The notes below the pieces were generated by a model that did not search any database, was not told where the DNA came from, and was given only the letters and a program-made list of their open reading frames with translations. 34,854 nt of DNA from Nitrososphaerota archaeon (GTDB lineage Archaea > Thermoproteota > Nitrososphaeria_A > Caldarchaeales > JAVZCJ01): assembly GCA_038817485.1 (NCBI GenBank), contig JAWAZL010000019.1, positions 1-34,854 of the forward strand, written 5' to 3'. Of the stretch, positions 1 to 8,065 are shown one piece after another (position 1 is the first letter of the stretch; every line of letters begins with the position of its first letter). A program made the position numbers and the translations under genes.

Positions 1-2
1 AA

Positions 3-320
3 GATGCTGTGAAATATTTCAATAAGGGCGATAAGGAAAGAATATTTATACGAACAAAAGCTGTTATTGGAAGAAAGGTTCAGCAATGCCATCCACAAAA
101 GAGCATTCACATAGTTAATAGGATTTTAGATGCTTTTAAAAATGGCAAAAAAGATGTGGCAGAATTTTGGATTCAAAAAGATGGAAGAATGGTTCACATT
201 CGATATTTTCCAGTAAGAGATAAAAATGGAGAGTATTTAGGTACTATAGAAGTAACTCAAGATATTACTAACATAAAGAAAATAGAGGGAGAAAAAAGAC
301 TTTTAGATTGGAAGGACTAA
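3..320 (+). CDS. DUF438/PAS-domain protein, C-terminal part (5' truncated by window)
   Basis: The reading frame is open back to the window edge, so the true start lies upstream and only about the last 105 residues are seen. They look like the end of a PAS sensory fold: a VHIRYFPVRD segment followed by GEYLGTIEVTQDIT and a basic/acidic tail. This wording is typical of the C-terminal PAS domain of DUF438 proteins, which are thought to bind a small ligand or cofactor. No catalytic output domain follows. The GTG at position 9 could serve as a start in principle, but it falls in the middle of the domain and is unlikely to be used. The ligand cannot be judged. The next gene begins about 50 bases downstream on the same strand. 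Confidence 0.7.
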   Translation, partial: DAVKYFNKGDKERIFIRTKAVIGRKVQQCHPQKSIHIVNRILDAFKNGKKDVAEFWIQKDGRMVHIRYFPVRDKNGEYLGTIEVTQDITNIKKIEGEKRLLDWKD

Positions 321-371
321 TTTTATATAATTTATTTATATAATTTATTAATCATTAAGTGAAAATATAAA

Positions 372-788
372 ATGGTTAGAAATATAAATTCAGCTGATAA
401 AATAGTTTTATTTGTATGCGTAGAAAATAGTTTTAGAAGCCAAATAGCTGAAGCTTATTTTAATAAATTTGCACCTAAAGGTTGGAAAGCTATTAGTGCT
501 GGCATTAAACCTGCGACTAATATTCATCCTAATGCTATTCTTCTTATGAAAGAAGAAGGTATAGACATAAGCAATAAAAAGCCTAAACTTTTAACAAAAG
601 AAATTCAAGAAATAGCTGAAATAGCAATAATAGTGTGTAGTGGTAACAAATGTCCTTTAGTTTATGCCAAGAAAGTTGAAGATTGGGATATACCCGACCC
701 AGCAAAAATGCCTATAAATGAAGCAAGAAAAATTAGAGATATCATAAAAGCTAAAGTGCTTGAGCTTATAAAAAAACAGCTCCAATAA
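372..788 (+). CDS. Low-molecular-weight phosphatase / ArsC-like protein
   Basis: A 138-residue protein of the LMW protein tyrosine phosphatase fold, the size expected for thioredoxin-type arsenate reductases. The P-loop CX5R is seen as Cys16 to Arg22 (CVENSFRS), followed by the typical QIAEAYFNKF helix and an SAG turn. The general-acid DP motif is present at Asp109-Pro110 in WDIPDPA. A second cysteine pair, Cys89 and Cys94 (VCSGNKCP), sits where thioredoxin-coupled ArsC enzymes carry their two resolving cysteines. That favours arsenate reductase over a plain phosphatase, but the P-loop differs from the usual CTGNSCRS: it has Glu at the third position and lacks the second Cys. No ars genes (arsR, arsB, arsM) are adjacent. 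Function is inferred from the fold and cysteine pattern. Confidence 0.75.
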   Translation: MVRNINSADKIVLFVCVENSFRSQIAEAYFNKFAPKGWKAISAGIKPATNIHPNAILLMKEEGIDISNKKPKLLTKEIQEIAEIAIIVCSGNKCPLVYAKKVEDWDIPDPAKMPINEARKIRDIIKAKVLELIKKQLQ

Positions 789-987
789 CTGTTCTTATAA
801 ACAAATCATTCTTGGCTTATATATCTATTTTAGACTTAAATCCAGTGGAATATTCTTAACAATAGGTTTAACAAATATTATCCTTAGTTTAATTTATAAA
901 TTACTATTACCCTTTAAATCTAAGAAAATAATTTGGGACTGTTGCATTAAAAGATAGATACTTCCCTCACAAATGTGCTCAAGTAGA

Positions 988-1009
988 TTATCAACTGGTT
1001 TTTTGATAA
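988..1009 (+). terminator. Hairpin followed by T-rich run (possible terminator)
   Basis: Perfect 7-bp inverted repeat TTATCAA / TTGATAA with an 8-base loop, followed directly by TTTTATTTTA. It lies between the ArsC-like gene (plus, ends at 788) and the nitroreductase (minus, ends at 1044). It could end plus-strand transcripts, but archaeal termination needs mainly the T-run, so the hairpin may be incidental. Confidence 0.3.
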
Positions 1010-1043
1010 GTTTTATTTTATTATTGTATTTTAATTAAATTTT

Positions 1044-1532
1044 CTAATATTTTTCATAATGTATAAAATCTTTTAATGGTTTTCTATTGCTTTTTCCAAT
1101 TGATGCCGGATACCCTATTGGAAGGACTGTTAGTAGATTTTTTTCTTTTGGTATATTTAATATTTGTTTAACTTTTTCTCTATCCATTGTTCCTATCCAA
1201 CATGTTCCAAGCCCTAATGCCCAAGCTGCTAATTGGATATTTTGTGTTGCAAGTGCTCCATCTATTTCATGCCATCTTGATTTTTCTGGATCTGTTATAA
1301 TTGCTATTGCTAAAGGAGCATCCGCTATAAAATTTCCCCATTTTGTTTCATTAGCGATCTTCTTAAGTGTTTCTTGATTTTTTATTATAATAAATTCCCA
1401 TGGTTGACTATTATGTGAAGATGGTGCCCATATTGCAGCTTCTAAAATTTTAATTATTTTTTCCTCTTCTACTTGCTTTTTCTTAAAGCTTCTAATACTT
1501 CTCCTACTATATATTGCTTCTAGAACATCCAT
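1044..1532 (-). CDS. Nitroreductase family protein (FMN-dependent oxidoreductase)
   Basis: A 162-residue protein, short but normal for the compact archaeal nitroreductase group. It opens with the family's SRRSIRSF segment (residues 9-16), which contacts the FMN phosphate, followed by AAIWAPSSHNSQPWEF, the second FMN-binding signature. The middle has GALATQNIQLAAWALGLGTCWIG, the helix and strand that complete the flavin site, and the C-terminus carries a PIGYPA turn. Members use NAD(P)H to reduce nitroaromatics, quinones or other electron acceptors, usually as homodimers; the natural substrate here cannot be read from sequence. It lies 14 bases downstream of the DUF523-like gene on the same strand, so the two are probably co-transcribed. 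Confidence 0.85.
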   Translation of the reverse strand: MDVLEAIYSRRSIRSFKKKQVEEEKIIKILEAAIWAPSSHNSQPWEFIIIKNQETLKKIANETKWGNFIADAPLAIAIITDPEKSRWHEIDGALATQNIQLAAWALGLGTCWIGTMDREKVKQILNIPKEKNLLTVLPIGYPASIGKSNRKPLKDFIHYEKY

Positions 1533-1546
1533 TTTTTTCTCTCGCC

Positions 1547-2077
1547 CTATTTTTTTATTATTCTTTCTAATTCTTCTATAAATTTTATTCTTTCTTCTCT
1601 TTCAAAATCTATTAATGGAATTTTTATTCTTTTCTCTTCAATTATTTTATTCATTTCTTCTACTAATATCCCCATACCATCTACTTCTATTATTTTATTA
1701 TTCTTTCTTAAATGTACTTTTTTAACACCGCATGTTGGGCTCCCTCTTCTTCCTATAAACGCTACTATTTTAAAATCATTCTTAATATACTGTTCCATAC
1801 TTTTAATTGTTTCTTTGGCTATTTTTTTACATAATTTTCTAAAGCCAGGGTTATCTATATCATTTTTTGCAGCTTCACCTCTTATTAACCCATAATAGAT
1901 TTGCTCAGGACAAGGTAATTGTATAATGCTTACTTTATTTTTTTGAAGACAATCGACTATCTCATCTATTATTGCAGGCCATATATTTGGTGTTTTTGGG
2001 CCAATAGCTATAGCATTTGTGTTTATTATACAATGAGATACAAAAGCTACTTTTTTACTTCTACCATTTTTAATCAT
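1547..2077 (-). CDS. DUF523 / TudS-like cysteine-rich protein
   Basis: About 176 residues with the cysteine layout of the DUF523 family (which includes 2-thiouracil desulfidases): an early VSHCIINTNA, a central QLPCPE followed by YGLIRGEA, and a later GRRGSPTCGV. In characterised relatives three such cysteines bind a [4Fe-4S] cluster used for desulfuration; that role here is inference. An ATG seven codons further upstream (2098) is also in frame. The inner ATG is preferred because the best TATA-like element (near 2108-2115) would place transcription start between the two ATGs. It precedes the nitroreductase gene and is divergent from the copper ATPase across a 284-base intergenic region. Confidence 0.65.
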   Translation of the reverse strand: MIKNGRSKKVAFVSHCIINTNAIAIGPKTPNIWPAIIDEIVDCLQKNKVSIIQLPCPEQIYYGLIRGEAAKNDIDNPGFRKLCKKIAKETIKSMEQYIKNDFKIVAFIGRRGSPTCGVKKVHLRKNNKIIEVDGMGILVEEMNKIIEEKRIKIPLIDFEREERIKFIEELERIIKK

Positions 2078-2321
2078 TTCCCACTCTAAGAATAACATCT
2101 TATTCTTTATAGCTTTTTATTTTTTAAAGATTTCTAGCATTCTACTTATTAATTTGTCTTATAAGAAAATTTTACTTTTTTATTTCAGAAATTTAATCTT
2201 TTTGAATTCTAAGAATAATGAAGTTTTTATCTTTTTTTTAGAAAAAAGAAATTTAAAATGGGATAAAAAGATATTATGAAAAATTATAAAAATGGGGACT
2301 AATATGAAGATTTTATTAAAA

Positions 2322-2366
2322 ACTTTATATAACAGCGTTATAATAAAAATATAATAACAGCGTAAA
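2322..2366 (+). promoter_or_regulatory. TATA-like element and duplicated operator-like site ahead of the copper ATPase
   Basis: AACAGCGT occurs twice, at 2331-2338 and 2356-2363, with starts 25 bases apart. Each copy sits within TAACAGCGTTA or TAACAGCGTAA, and the first is a short dyad (TAAC-AGC-GTTA). The first copy abuts a TATA-like CTTTATAT (about 2323-2330), so the pair would cover the TATA box and the expected transcription start. This is the arrangement expected for a metal-responsive regulator of the downstream copper ATPase gene; the regulator is not in the window. The repeat is seen directly; its function is inferred. Confidence 0.5.
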
Positions 2367-2382
2367 ATATAGTGAGTAGAAA

Positions 2383-4506
2383 ATGGAACAACATCATAAG
2401 CATCATGCTCGCCATATAGAAGAATTTAAGAAAAAATTCTTAATTTCTATAATACTTACGATCCCTATTCTGATTTTCTCTGAAATGATTCGATCCTGGT
2501 TTAACTTAAGTTTGATTATACCCCTTCAAAAATATTTTTTATTCTTTCTATCCTCGATTGTATATATTTATGGCGGATCACCTTTTATAAAAGGTTTATT
2601 TCAAGAAATAAAGAATCGAAAACCAGGAATGATGACACTTATAGGCACAGCTATTTCGTTCGCTTTCTTTTATTCTACTGGAACAGCTTTCTTTATAAAT
2701 GGAAAAGATTTTTTCTGGGAACTTGCAACTCTTATTGATGTAATGCTCCTTGGACATTGGATAGAAGCTAAAAGTGTTTTAGGGGCTTCAAGAGCTTTAG
2801 AAGAAATTATTAAAATAATGCCTACATTTGCCCATCTTTTAAAAAATGGTGAAATTATTGATACTCCAATTTCAAATTTAAAGAAAGGTGATATTGTTCT
2901 TGTTCGTCCAGGTGAAAAAATACCATCAGATGGTATAGTAATTGAAGGTGAATCTTTTGTTAATGAAGCTTTTCTAACCGGAGAATCAAAGCCTATTCAT
3001 AAAGAAAAGGGAGATAATGTTATAGGCGGTTCTATAAATGAGGAAGGAGTATTAAAAGTTAGGATAGAAAAAATAGGGGAAGAAACTTATATATCACAAG
3101 TAATAAAATTGGTTAAGCAAGCTCAGGAAAGTAAATCAAGAATCCAAGATTTAGCAAATAGGGCAGCAGCTCTTCTCTTTTATATTGCTCTTGTAACAGG
3201 AATTGTAACCTATTTAGCATGGTTTTTAATTGGTAATATTGATTTTGCACTTGAAAGATCTGTTACAGTTATGGTTATAGCTTGTCCACATGCTTTAGGT
3301 TTAGCGATACCACTTGTTGTCGCTCTCTCAATTTCTATAACTTCGAAAAGTGGCATTCTTATAAGAGATAGAAAAGCTTTTGAAATGATTAGGAATATAG
3401 ATGCTATCGTTTTTGATAAAACTGGAACATTAACATTAGGTAAATTTGGCGTTAGTGATATTGTTTCTTTTATTAATGAAGAAGATTTTCTAAAATTTTC
3501 TGCAGGTGTTGAACTTAATTCAGAGCATGTAATAGCAAAGGCTATTGTAGAATATGCAAAAGATAAAAAAATAGAAATACCTCAAGTTGAAGAATTTAAA
3601 GCAATACCAGGTAAAGGTGTTTATGGAAAAATCTTTGGTAAGGAAGTTTATGTAGGAGGTCCAAATCTTTTAAAAGAATTTAAAATAGAAATGAAAGATG
3701 AAAGAATAAAAAATCTTCAAGAACAAAGTAAAACTATTATTTTCACTATTATTGATGGGAAACTTGCTGGCGCTTTTGCTCTTTCTGATAAAATAAGAGA
3801 AGAATCTTATGGAGCAATAAAAAAAATAAAAGAAAATGGAATAAAAGTTTACATGCTTACAGGTGATACAAAAGAAGTTGCTAAATGGGTTGCAAAAGAA
3901 CTTAATATCGATGATTATTTCGCTCAAGTTTTACCTCATGAAAAAGTGGAAAAAATTAAATTTCTAAAAGAAAAAGGTTATAGAGTTGCTATGGTTGGAG
4001 ACGGTATTAATGATGCTCCAGCTCTTGTTACAGCAGATGTTGGTATAGCTATAGGTGCTGGAACAGATATAGCAATAGAAAGTGCAGATATAATACTTGT
4101 GAAGAACGATCCTAGGGATGTTATAAAAATTATCGATTTTTCACGAAAAACATATTCAAAAATGGTTCAAAATTTATGGTGGGCAGCAGGATATAATATT
4201 TTTGCAATACCATTAGCAACAGGTATTTTTCACAATCTGGGTATAATTATAAGTCCTGCTATTGGAGCTTTAATAATGTCTTTAAGTACTATTATAGTTG
4301 CTTTTAATAGTCAAACCTTAAGAAAATATGAGCCAAAAATACCTGGATTTATTGAAAAAGAACAAATATTCATAGATCCTGTTTGTGGAATGGAAGTAAG
4401 ACCTGAAGATGCCTATAGTAAAATTGAGTATGAAGGCCATGTTATTTATTTTTGTTCAAAAAAATGTGAAGAAAAATTTAAAATCAATCCAAAGAAATAT
4501 TTATAA
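2383..4506 (+). CDS. copB: Copper-type P1B ATPase (CopB-like, CPH motif) with C-terminal YHS domain
   Basis: A 707-residue P-type ATPase that would export copper or silver across the membrane. The N-terminus is a short His-rich tail (HHKHHARH, residues 4-11) rather than an HMA domain. The actuator TGES is at 199-202, the transmembrane metal motif CPH at 301-303, the phosphorylated Asp345 lies in DKTGT, and the hinge GDGINDAP starts at 539. CPH rather than CPC marks the CopB subgroup (P1B-2 or P1B-3; Cu+, Cu2+ or Ag+). The last ~45 residues form a YHS domain (DPVCGMEV ... YFCSKKC), a small metal-binding module more often found at the N-terminus of these pumps or as a separate protein. It is preceded by a duplicated operator-like element, so expression is probably metal-regulated. 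All catalytic motifs are intact. Confidence 0.93.
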   Translation: MEQHHKHHARHIEEFKKKFLISIILTIPILIFSEMIRSWFNLSLIIPLQKYFLFFLSSIVYIYGGSPFIKGLFQEIKNRKPGMMTLIGTAISFAFFYSTGTAFFINGKDFFWELATLIDVMLLGHWIEAKSVLGASRALEEIIKIMPTFAHLLKNGEIIDTPISNLKKGDIVLVRPGEKIPSDGIVIEGESFVNEAFLTGESKPIHKEKGDNVIGGSINEEGVLKVRIEKIGEETYISQVIKLVKQAQESKSRIQDLANRAAALLFYIALVTGIVTYLAWFLIGNIDFALERSVTVMVIACPHALGLAIPLVVALSISITSKSGILIRDRKAFEMIRNIDAIVFDKTGTLTLGKFGVSDIVSFINEEDFLKFSAGVELNSEHVIAKAIVEYAKDKKIEIPQVEEFKAIPGKGVYGKIFGKEVYVGGPNLLKEFKIEMKDERIKNLQEQSKTIIFTIIDGKLAGAFALSDKIREESYGAIKKIKENGIKVYMLTGDTKEVAKWVAKELNIDDYFAQVLPHEKVEKIKFLKEKGYRVAMVGDGINDAPALVTADVGIAIGAGTDIAIESADIILVKNDPRDVIKIIDFSRKTYSKMVQNLWWAAGYNIFAIPLATGIFHNLGIIISPAIGALIMSLSTIIVAFNSQTLRKYEPKIPGFIEKEQIFIDPVCGMEVRPEDAYSKIEYEGHVIYFCSKKCEEKFKINPKKYL

Positions 4507-4542
4507 TGATACAATACCAATATTAAAGATAAAATTTTTCTT

Positions 4543-4821
4543 TTATAAAATATTAAAAATGGAGAAGGAACCAAAAGTTATGAATAAAATAAAAGTTAAA
4601 ATTTTTAAGTATTTTCTAGGTAATAATCTTAAAATTTTCACTCCAAAAATTATACCGATTCCAGTTATAATTGAAAATGCAAGCATAATGCCTATTAATA
4701 CAATTATAGGAGAACAAAGTTTTGCTGCTAAAATAATTGTAGTTATTTGTGTTTTATCTCCTAATTCTGCTAAAAATATAAAAGTAAAAGCAGTTATTAA
4801 TGAATTTATTTCTGCACTCAC
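4543..4821 (-). CDS. Half-size TMEM165/Gdt1 (UPF0016) family transporter
   Basis: A 92-residue hydrophobic protein with about three membrane segments and the family signature E-L-G-D-K-T at residues 19-24, next to an F-L-A helix. The family moves divalent cations (Ca2+ or Mn2+) across membranes. Full-length members contain two such repeats, while small prokaryotic members carry one and must assemble as homo- or heterodimers. Only one copy is seen here, so either it homodimerises or its partner is encoded elsewhere. It is convergent with the copper ATPase (36 bases apart) and divergent from the ferritin-like gene. It is placed among other metal-handling genes, which fits its family. Confidence 0.8.
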   Translation of the reverse strand: MSAEINSLITAFTFIFLAELGDKTQITTIILAAKLCSPIIVLIGIMLAFSIITGIGIIFGVKILRLLPRKYLKILTFILFITFGSFSIFNIL

Positions 4822-4976
4822 TTTTATTTACTCCTCCTATAGCATTTTTTATAAACTAAGCACATATTTAAAATTATTAAAAATAACCTGTTTTAAGTAT
4901 AAACATTGATAAAATATTTTTTCTTTAATTTAAAAAAATTTAAAAAGCTGAATTTTATATTATATGGTGAAGAGAT

Positions 4977-5408
4977 ATGGGGAGTAGAAAAGTTTCAAAA
5001 GAGTTATTAGAATTATTAAACGAAGCAATAGCAGCAGAATTACAAGTTTCAATACAATATATGTGGCAGCATGTACAATGGAGAGGTGTAAAAGGTTTTG
5101 CAGTGCAAGAAGAATTAAAGAAAATAGCAATAACAGAAATGAAACATGCAGAAGCAATCGCTGAAAGACTTTTTTATCTTGGTGGAATTCCAACAACTCA
5201 ACCAAAACCAATTATTGTTGGAGAAAACCTTAAAGAAATGATAGAAAGAGATAAAAAAGATGAAGAAAGTGCTATTCAATTATATAATAAAATAATAGAA
5301 GTAGCTAAAAAAGAAAACGATGAAGTTACACATAGATTATTTAGAGAGATATTAGCAGATGAAGAAGAACATCACGACTTTTTCTCGAGTCTTTTAGAAG
5401 AGATATAA
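4977..5408 (+). CDS. Ferritin-like di-iron protein (bacterioferritin/Dps type)
   Basis: A 143-residue four-helix protein with the di-iron ligand pattern of bacterioferritins: Glu21 in AAELQVSIQY, Glu54 and His57 in TEMKHAE, Glu97 in DEESAI, and Glu129 with His132 in ADEEEHH. Such proteins form hollow shells that oxidise Fe2+ with O2 or H2O2 and store iron, protecting DNA from Fenton chemistry. The sequence is slightly shorter than a typical bacterioferritin (about 155-160) and lacks an obvious haem-binding Met, so a Dps-like or 'DPSL' role is possible. A GGTGA ribosome binding site lies just before the ATG. The neighbours (copper pump, Gdt1) also deal with metals. Confidence 0.85.
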   Translation: MGSRKVSKELLELLNEAIAAELQVSIQYMWQHVQWRGVKGFAVQEELKKIAITEMKHAEAIAERLFYLGGIPTTQPKPIIVGENLKEMIERDKKDEESAIQLYNKIIEVAKKENDEVTHRLFREILADEEEHHDFFSSLLEEI

Positions 5409-5434
5409 CCCTCCCTCTTTTTTATAAAATTTAT

Positions 5435-5629
5435 TTAAAAAAATACTATTTTACTTTTTTTCTTTATATTATTTATTATATTCACTTTTTCTGGTTTTGA
5501 ATTTATATTTTCCCCACATTTTGGACATTTTCCACCATTTCTCAATATTATTTCTTTTGGTCCTACTAATTCATACCCTTGATAAAGTATATATCCACAA
5601 TTTTTACATGTTATTATTAACATTTTCAA
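5435..5629 (-). CDS. Small zinc-ribbon protein, function unknown
   Basis: A 64-residue protein with two CxxC knuckles, CKNC (residues 8-11) and CPKC (35-38), making a single predicted zinc ribbon, followed by a lysine-rich tail. Such small zinc ribbons are common in archaea and often bind nucleic acid or RNA polymerase-type partners, but nothing here identifies a specific family. It lies between the ferritin-like gene (convergent) and the PiT transporter (same strand, 30 bases upstream), so it may be co-transcribed with the transporter. The gene is supported by the conserved zinc pattern and by lack of overlap with any other gene. Confidence 0.6.
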   Translation of the reverse strand: MKMLIITCKNCGYILYQGYELVGPKEIILRNGGKCPKCGENINSKPEKVNIINNIKKKSKIVFF

Positions 5630-5659
5630 TATTTTATTTATTTTTGCATTTAATAAACT

Positions 5660-6685
5660 TTATAATAATTGTATTAATTGTATTATTAAAAAATAGGCGC
5701 TAACTGAAATAATAGCTGTAGCTGGAAGAGTTAATATCCAAAATGATGCTAATTGTAAAATTGTTATTTTATTCACTGATCTTTTTCCGCCTCTTGCTAA
5801 TCCTGCTCCAATAATTGCTCCAACAGATGCAAGAGAAGTCGATACAGGTATTCCATATCCAATTAACATATATGGAACTACTGAAAATAAATAAACTACT
5901 AATGCATTAGATAACTCAGCTGCAAATCCTGCTGCTAAATTTAATCTAGTTATTTTATATGCAACTGTTTCTATAACTCTAGGTCCTAAAATTATTCCTC
6001 CAGTTAATACCCCTATACTTCCAAATATCGATAATAAAAACATTGCTTGTATATCTGGTACTTTGCCTATTTTTTCAGCAATTGTTACGTACGCTCCTGT
6101 AGCATTTCCTATATCATTTACTCCAAAAGAATATGCTGAAAAACATAATGAAATTATAAGCAATAATCTAAAAATTCTTTCATCTATTTCAATATATTGC
6201 ATAATTATTAATAATACTTTATACAAAAGGAAAGAAATTATAATTGCTATAAAAGGGGAAGTTAACCAACTTATGATAATATTCTGAATAATTGATAAAT
6301 TTAATCCATATAATCCATATTTTATTAATCCATAGCCCATAATAGAACCTATAATTGAATGTGTAACTGAGATTTCCATTCCTATATATGAGCATAATAA
6401 TATCCATATATTGGCTGCTAAAACTATCGTAAACGCTCCTACAATATCTATTTCACCTAAAACAACTCCTTTACCTATAGTTTTCATTACTTTAAATCCT
6501 TCTGTAAGCGCACCTAATGCTGTAAATATTGAAAATAATATTATTGCTTGTTTTACTGTTAAAGCACCTGCATTAACAGCCGTATCAGTTGGGGTAGCAG
6601 CATCATTAGCTCCTAAATTAAATGCAAGGAAAAAGGAAGTTGCAAATCCTGCTCCAAGAAGAATTATTTCTGTATTAATGGTCAT
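5660..6685 (-). CDS. pit: PiT-family inorganic phosphate transporter
   Basis: A 341-residue integral membrane protein with about ten hydrophobic segments and the two inverted PiT signatures: GANDAATPTD at residues 25-34 and FGVNDIGNATG at 187-197. PiT carriers import phosphate (often as a metal-phosphate complex) with H+ or Na+. The second signature is canonical, whereas the first has Thr where most members have Asn (GANDxAN). The gene is divergent from the DUF47/PhoU-like gene at 6837, the usual accessory partner of PiT transporters, and the 150 bases between them must hold both promoters. Length is normal for the compact bacterial/archaeal type. The substrate is inferred from family and neighbour. 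Confidence 0.88.
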   Translation of the reverse strand: MTINTEIILLGAGFATSFFLAFNLGANDAATPTDTAVNAGALTVKQAIILFSIFTALGALTEGFKVMKTIGKGVVLGEIDIVGAFTIVLAANIWILLCSYIGMEISVTHSIIGSIMGYGLIKYGLYGLNLSIIQNIIISWLTSPFIAIIISFLLYKVLLIIMQYIEIDERIFRLLLIISLCFSAYSFGVNDIGNATGAYVTIAEKIGKVPDIQAMFLLSIFGSIGVLTGGIILGPRVIETVAYKITRLNLAAGFAAELSNALVVYLFSVVPYMLIGYGIPVSTSLASVGAIIGAGLARGGKRSVNKITILQLASFWILTLPATAIISVSAYFLIIQLIQLL

Positions 6686-6836
6686 TATAAGTCACCAAAA
6701 TTCATTGAAAATTTAATTAAGGCATTTAAAAAACGTTCTCTTAATACAAAATTGATTGTTAAAAATAAATCGATAAAAATATATTTATTAAGAAAAAATT
6801 AATAAATTCATCCCTATAATTATAAAGCTTAGTAAA
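6686..6836. promoter_or_regulatory. Divergent promoter region between pit and DUF47/PhoU-like gene
   Basis: Very A+T-rich. On the plus strand AAATATATTTATTA (about 6777-6790) is the best TATA-like element for the DUF47 gene. The pit gene must start within the left half. Shared control by phosphate is plausible from the gene pair, but no clear dyad operator is visible. Confidence 0.4.
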
Positions 6837-7529
6837 TTGGTGGATGGATTGTTTAAATATGGACATGCTAGTGTATGGTTTGGAAGAAAAAGAGAAAAAG
6901 CAATATTAACTTTTTGTAAAAAACATTTCGATAAAGTTTTTGAAACAATTATTCATTTTAAGGAATTTATTGAAGCTTTTAAAATAGACGATTTAGAAAA
7001 AATAAAAGCTTCTTTTAAAAATATTTTTGACATAGAAAGAGAAGCTGATGATATTAAAGAAAATATAATAGATGAGCTCTCTAGAGGTCCTTTACATCCA
7101 ATAGATAGAGAAGATATAATTAGAATGGTCATGACCGTGGATGATATTGCTGCAAATATTAAATCGGGTGCTAGAAAACTTACATATGTAAATTCTAAAT
7201 TAGTTCCACTTGATATAAAAAACGGAATGTTAGAAATTGCAGATAAGATTCATGAAGAAGCTAAATTTTTAGGAGAAGCACTAAATATGCTTATAGATAA
7301 TCCTAATGAAGCAATAGAATTATGTGAAAGAGTTGAACGTATTGAAGAAGAAATAGACGATAAAAGAGTTGAATTAATGAATAAAGTATTAGATTGGGCT
7401 AATGAAATAAAAATTATTAAGCAATGGACAATGATTAAAGAAGCAATTGAAAATATTGAAGCAGCTGCTGATTATATAGAAAATAGTGCAGATGTTATTA
7501 GAAGTTTAGTAATTCTTTCATCAATTTAA
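6837..7529 (+). CDS. DUF47 / PhoU-like phosphate transport accessory protein
   Basis: A 230-residue all-helical protein of the DUF47 (Pit accessory, PhoU-like) family. Visible family traits are the FKNIFDIEREADDIKENI helix with its acidic metal-cluster-like residues, SRGPLHPIDREDI, and later CERVERIEEEIDDKRV, the second copy of the E-x-E-x-D type helix. These proteins bind Fe or Mg clusters and are thought to modulate PiT phosphate uptake. Starts available are TTG at 6837 or GTG at 6840; there is no ATG nearby, and either gives the full domain. It is transcribed divergently from pit. The function as transporter regulator is family knowledge; direct evidence in archaea is limited. Confidence 0.85.
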   Translation: MVDGLFKYGHASVWFGRKREKAILTFCKKHFDKVFETIIHFKEFIEAFKIDDLEKIKASFKNIFDIEREADDIKENIIDELSRGPLHPIDREDIIRMVMTVDDIAANIKSGARKLTYVNSKLVPLDIKNGMLEIADKIHEEAKFLGEALNMLIDNPNEAIELCERVERIEEEIDDKRVELMNKVLDWANEIKIIKQWTMIKEAIENIEAAADYIENSADVIRSLVILSSI

Positions 7530-7599
7530 TTCTAATTTAAATATTTAAATCTAAGCCGTTAACATATTAAAAAAGCTTCTAAAATAGGAGATAAAAGAT

Positions 7600-8049
7600 A
7601 TGAAAAAGTTATCAAAAACTAAAAGAGAGTATAAAATTGGAAGTAAGAAAATTTTAAATGGTATATTTAATAAACTTAATTCTTTAATTAATACTATTTA
7701 TAAATCTAAAATAATCCAAGTTTTTACTCAATATGCTTATATAAGTATTATTATTTTACTTACAAGTGGAATTTTATTCATTCTTTTTCAGGAAACTGTT
7801 GCTTTTTGGCAAACTTCAGGGTATATAAAGCTTGTTTTTCCACGTATAGGTCTTCAAACATACTCTGAAGTTATAGCTATTTCAACTTATTACTTCTTTG
7901 GTTTTATTGGCTTTCTTCTATACTATTTTGCACTTACTAAATTTTACGAGGAAAAAACTTTAAAATATATGCTTTTAGCAAGTTCTATACTTATTTTATT
8001 TTCTTTTATAGGTATTAGCTTAGCATTTTTAGATAAAATTTCTGGATAA
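7600..8049 (+). CDS. Unknown membrane protein with three predicted transmembrane helices
   Basis: A 149-residue protein not recognised as a named family. The first ~45 residues are basic (many Lys) and probably cytoplasmic, followed by three hydrophobic segments at about 47-66, 91-112 and 123-144. Between the first two lies an amphipathic stretch with a PRIGLQTYSE turn. A good ribosome binding site (AGGAG, 7586-7590) precedes the ATG by nine bases, which supports translation. It follows the DUF47 gene by 70 bases on the same strand, so it may share its transcript, and is convergent with the RadB-like gene 16 bases away. No signal peptide or catalytic motif is visible. No function is proposed. 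Confidence 0.7.
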   Translation: MKKLSKTKREYKIGSKKILNGIFNKLNSLINTIYKSKIIQVFTQYAYISIIILLTSGILFILFQETVAFWQTSGYIKLVFPRIGLQTYSEVIAISTYYFFGFIGFLLYYFALTKFYEEKTLKYMLLASSILILFSFIGISLAFLDKISG

Positions 8050-8065
8050 TTTTTATGAATTTTAC

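Noticed and set aside
2304-2355. Short ORF (MKILLKTLYNSVIIKI) upstream of the copper ATPase
   Set aside because: Sixteen codons, overlapping the TATA-like element and operator repeats, with no ribosome binding site.
4409-4909. Plus-strand ORF of 166 codons across the end of the copper ATPase and the Gdt1 gene
   Set aside because: It overlaps the YHS domain in another frame and is antisense to the Gdt1 gene, which has the family signature. No domain is recognisable.
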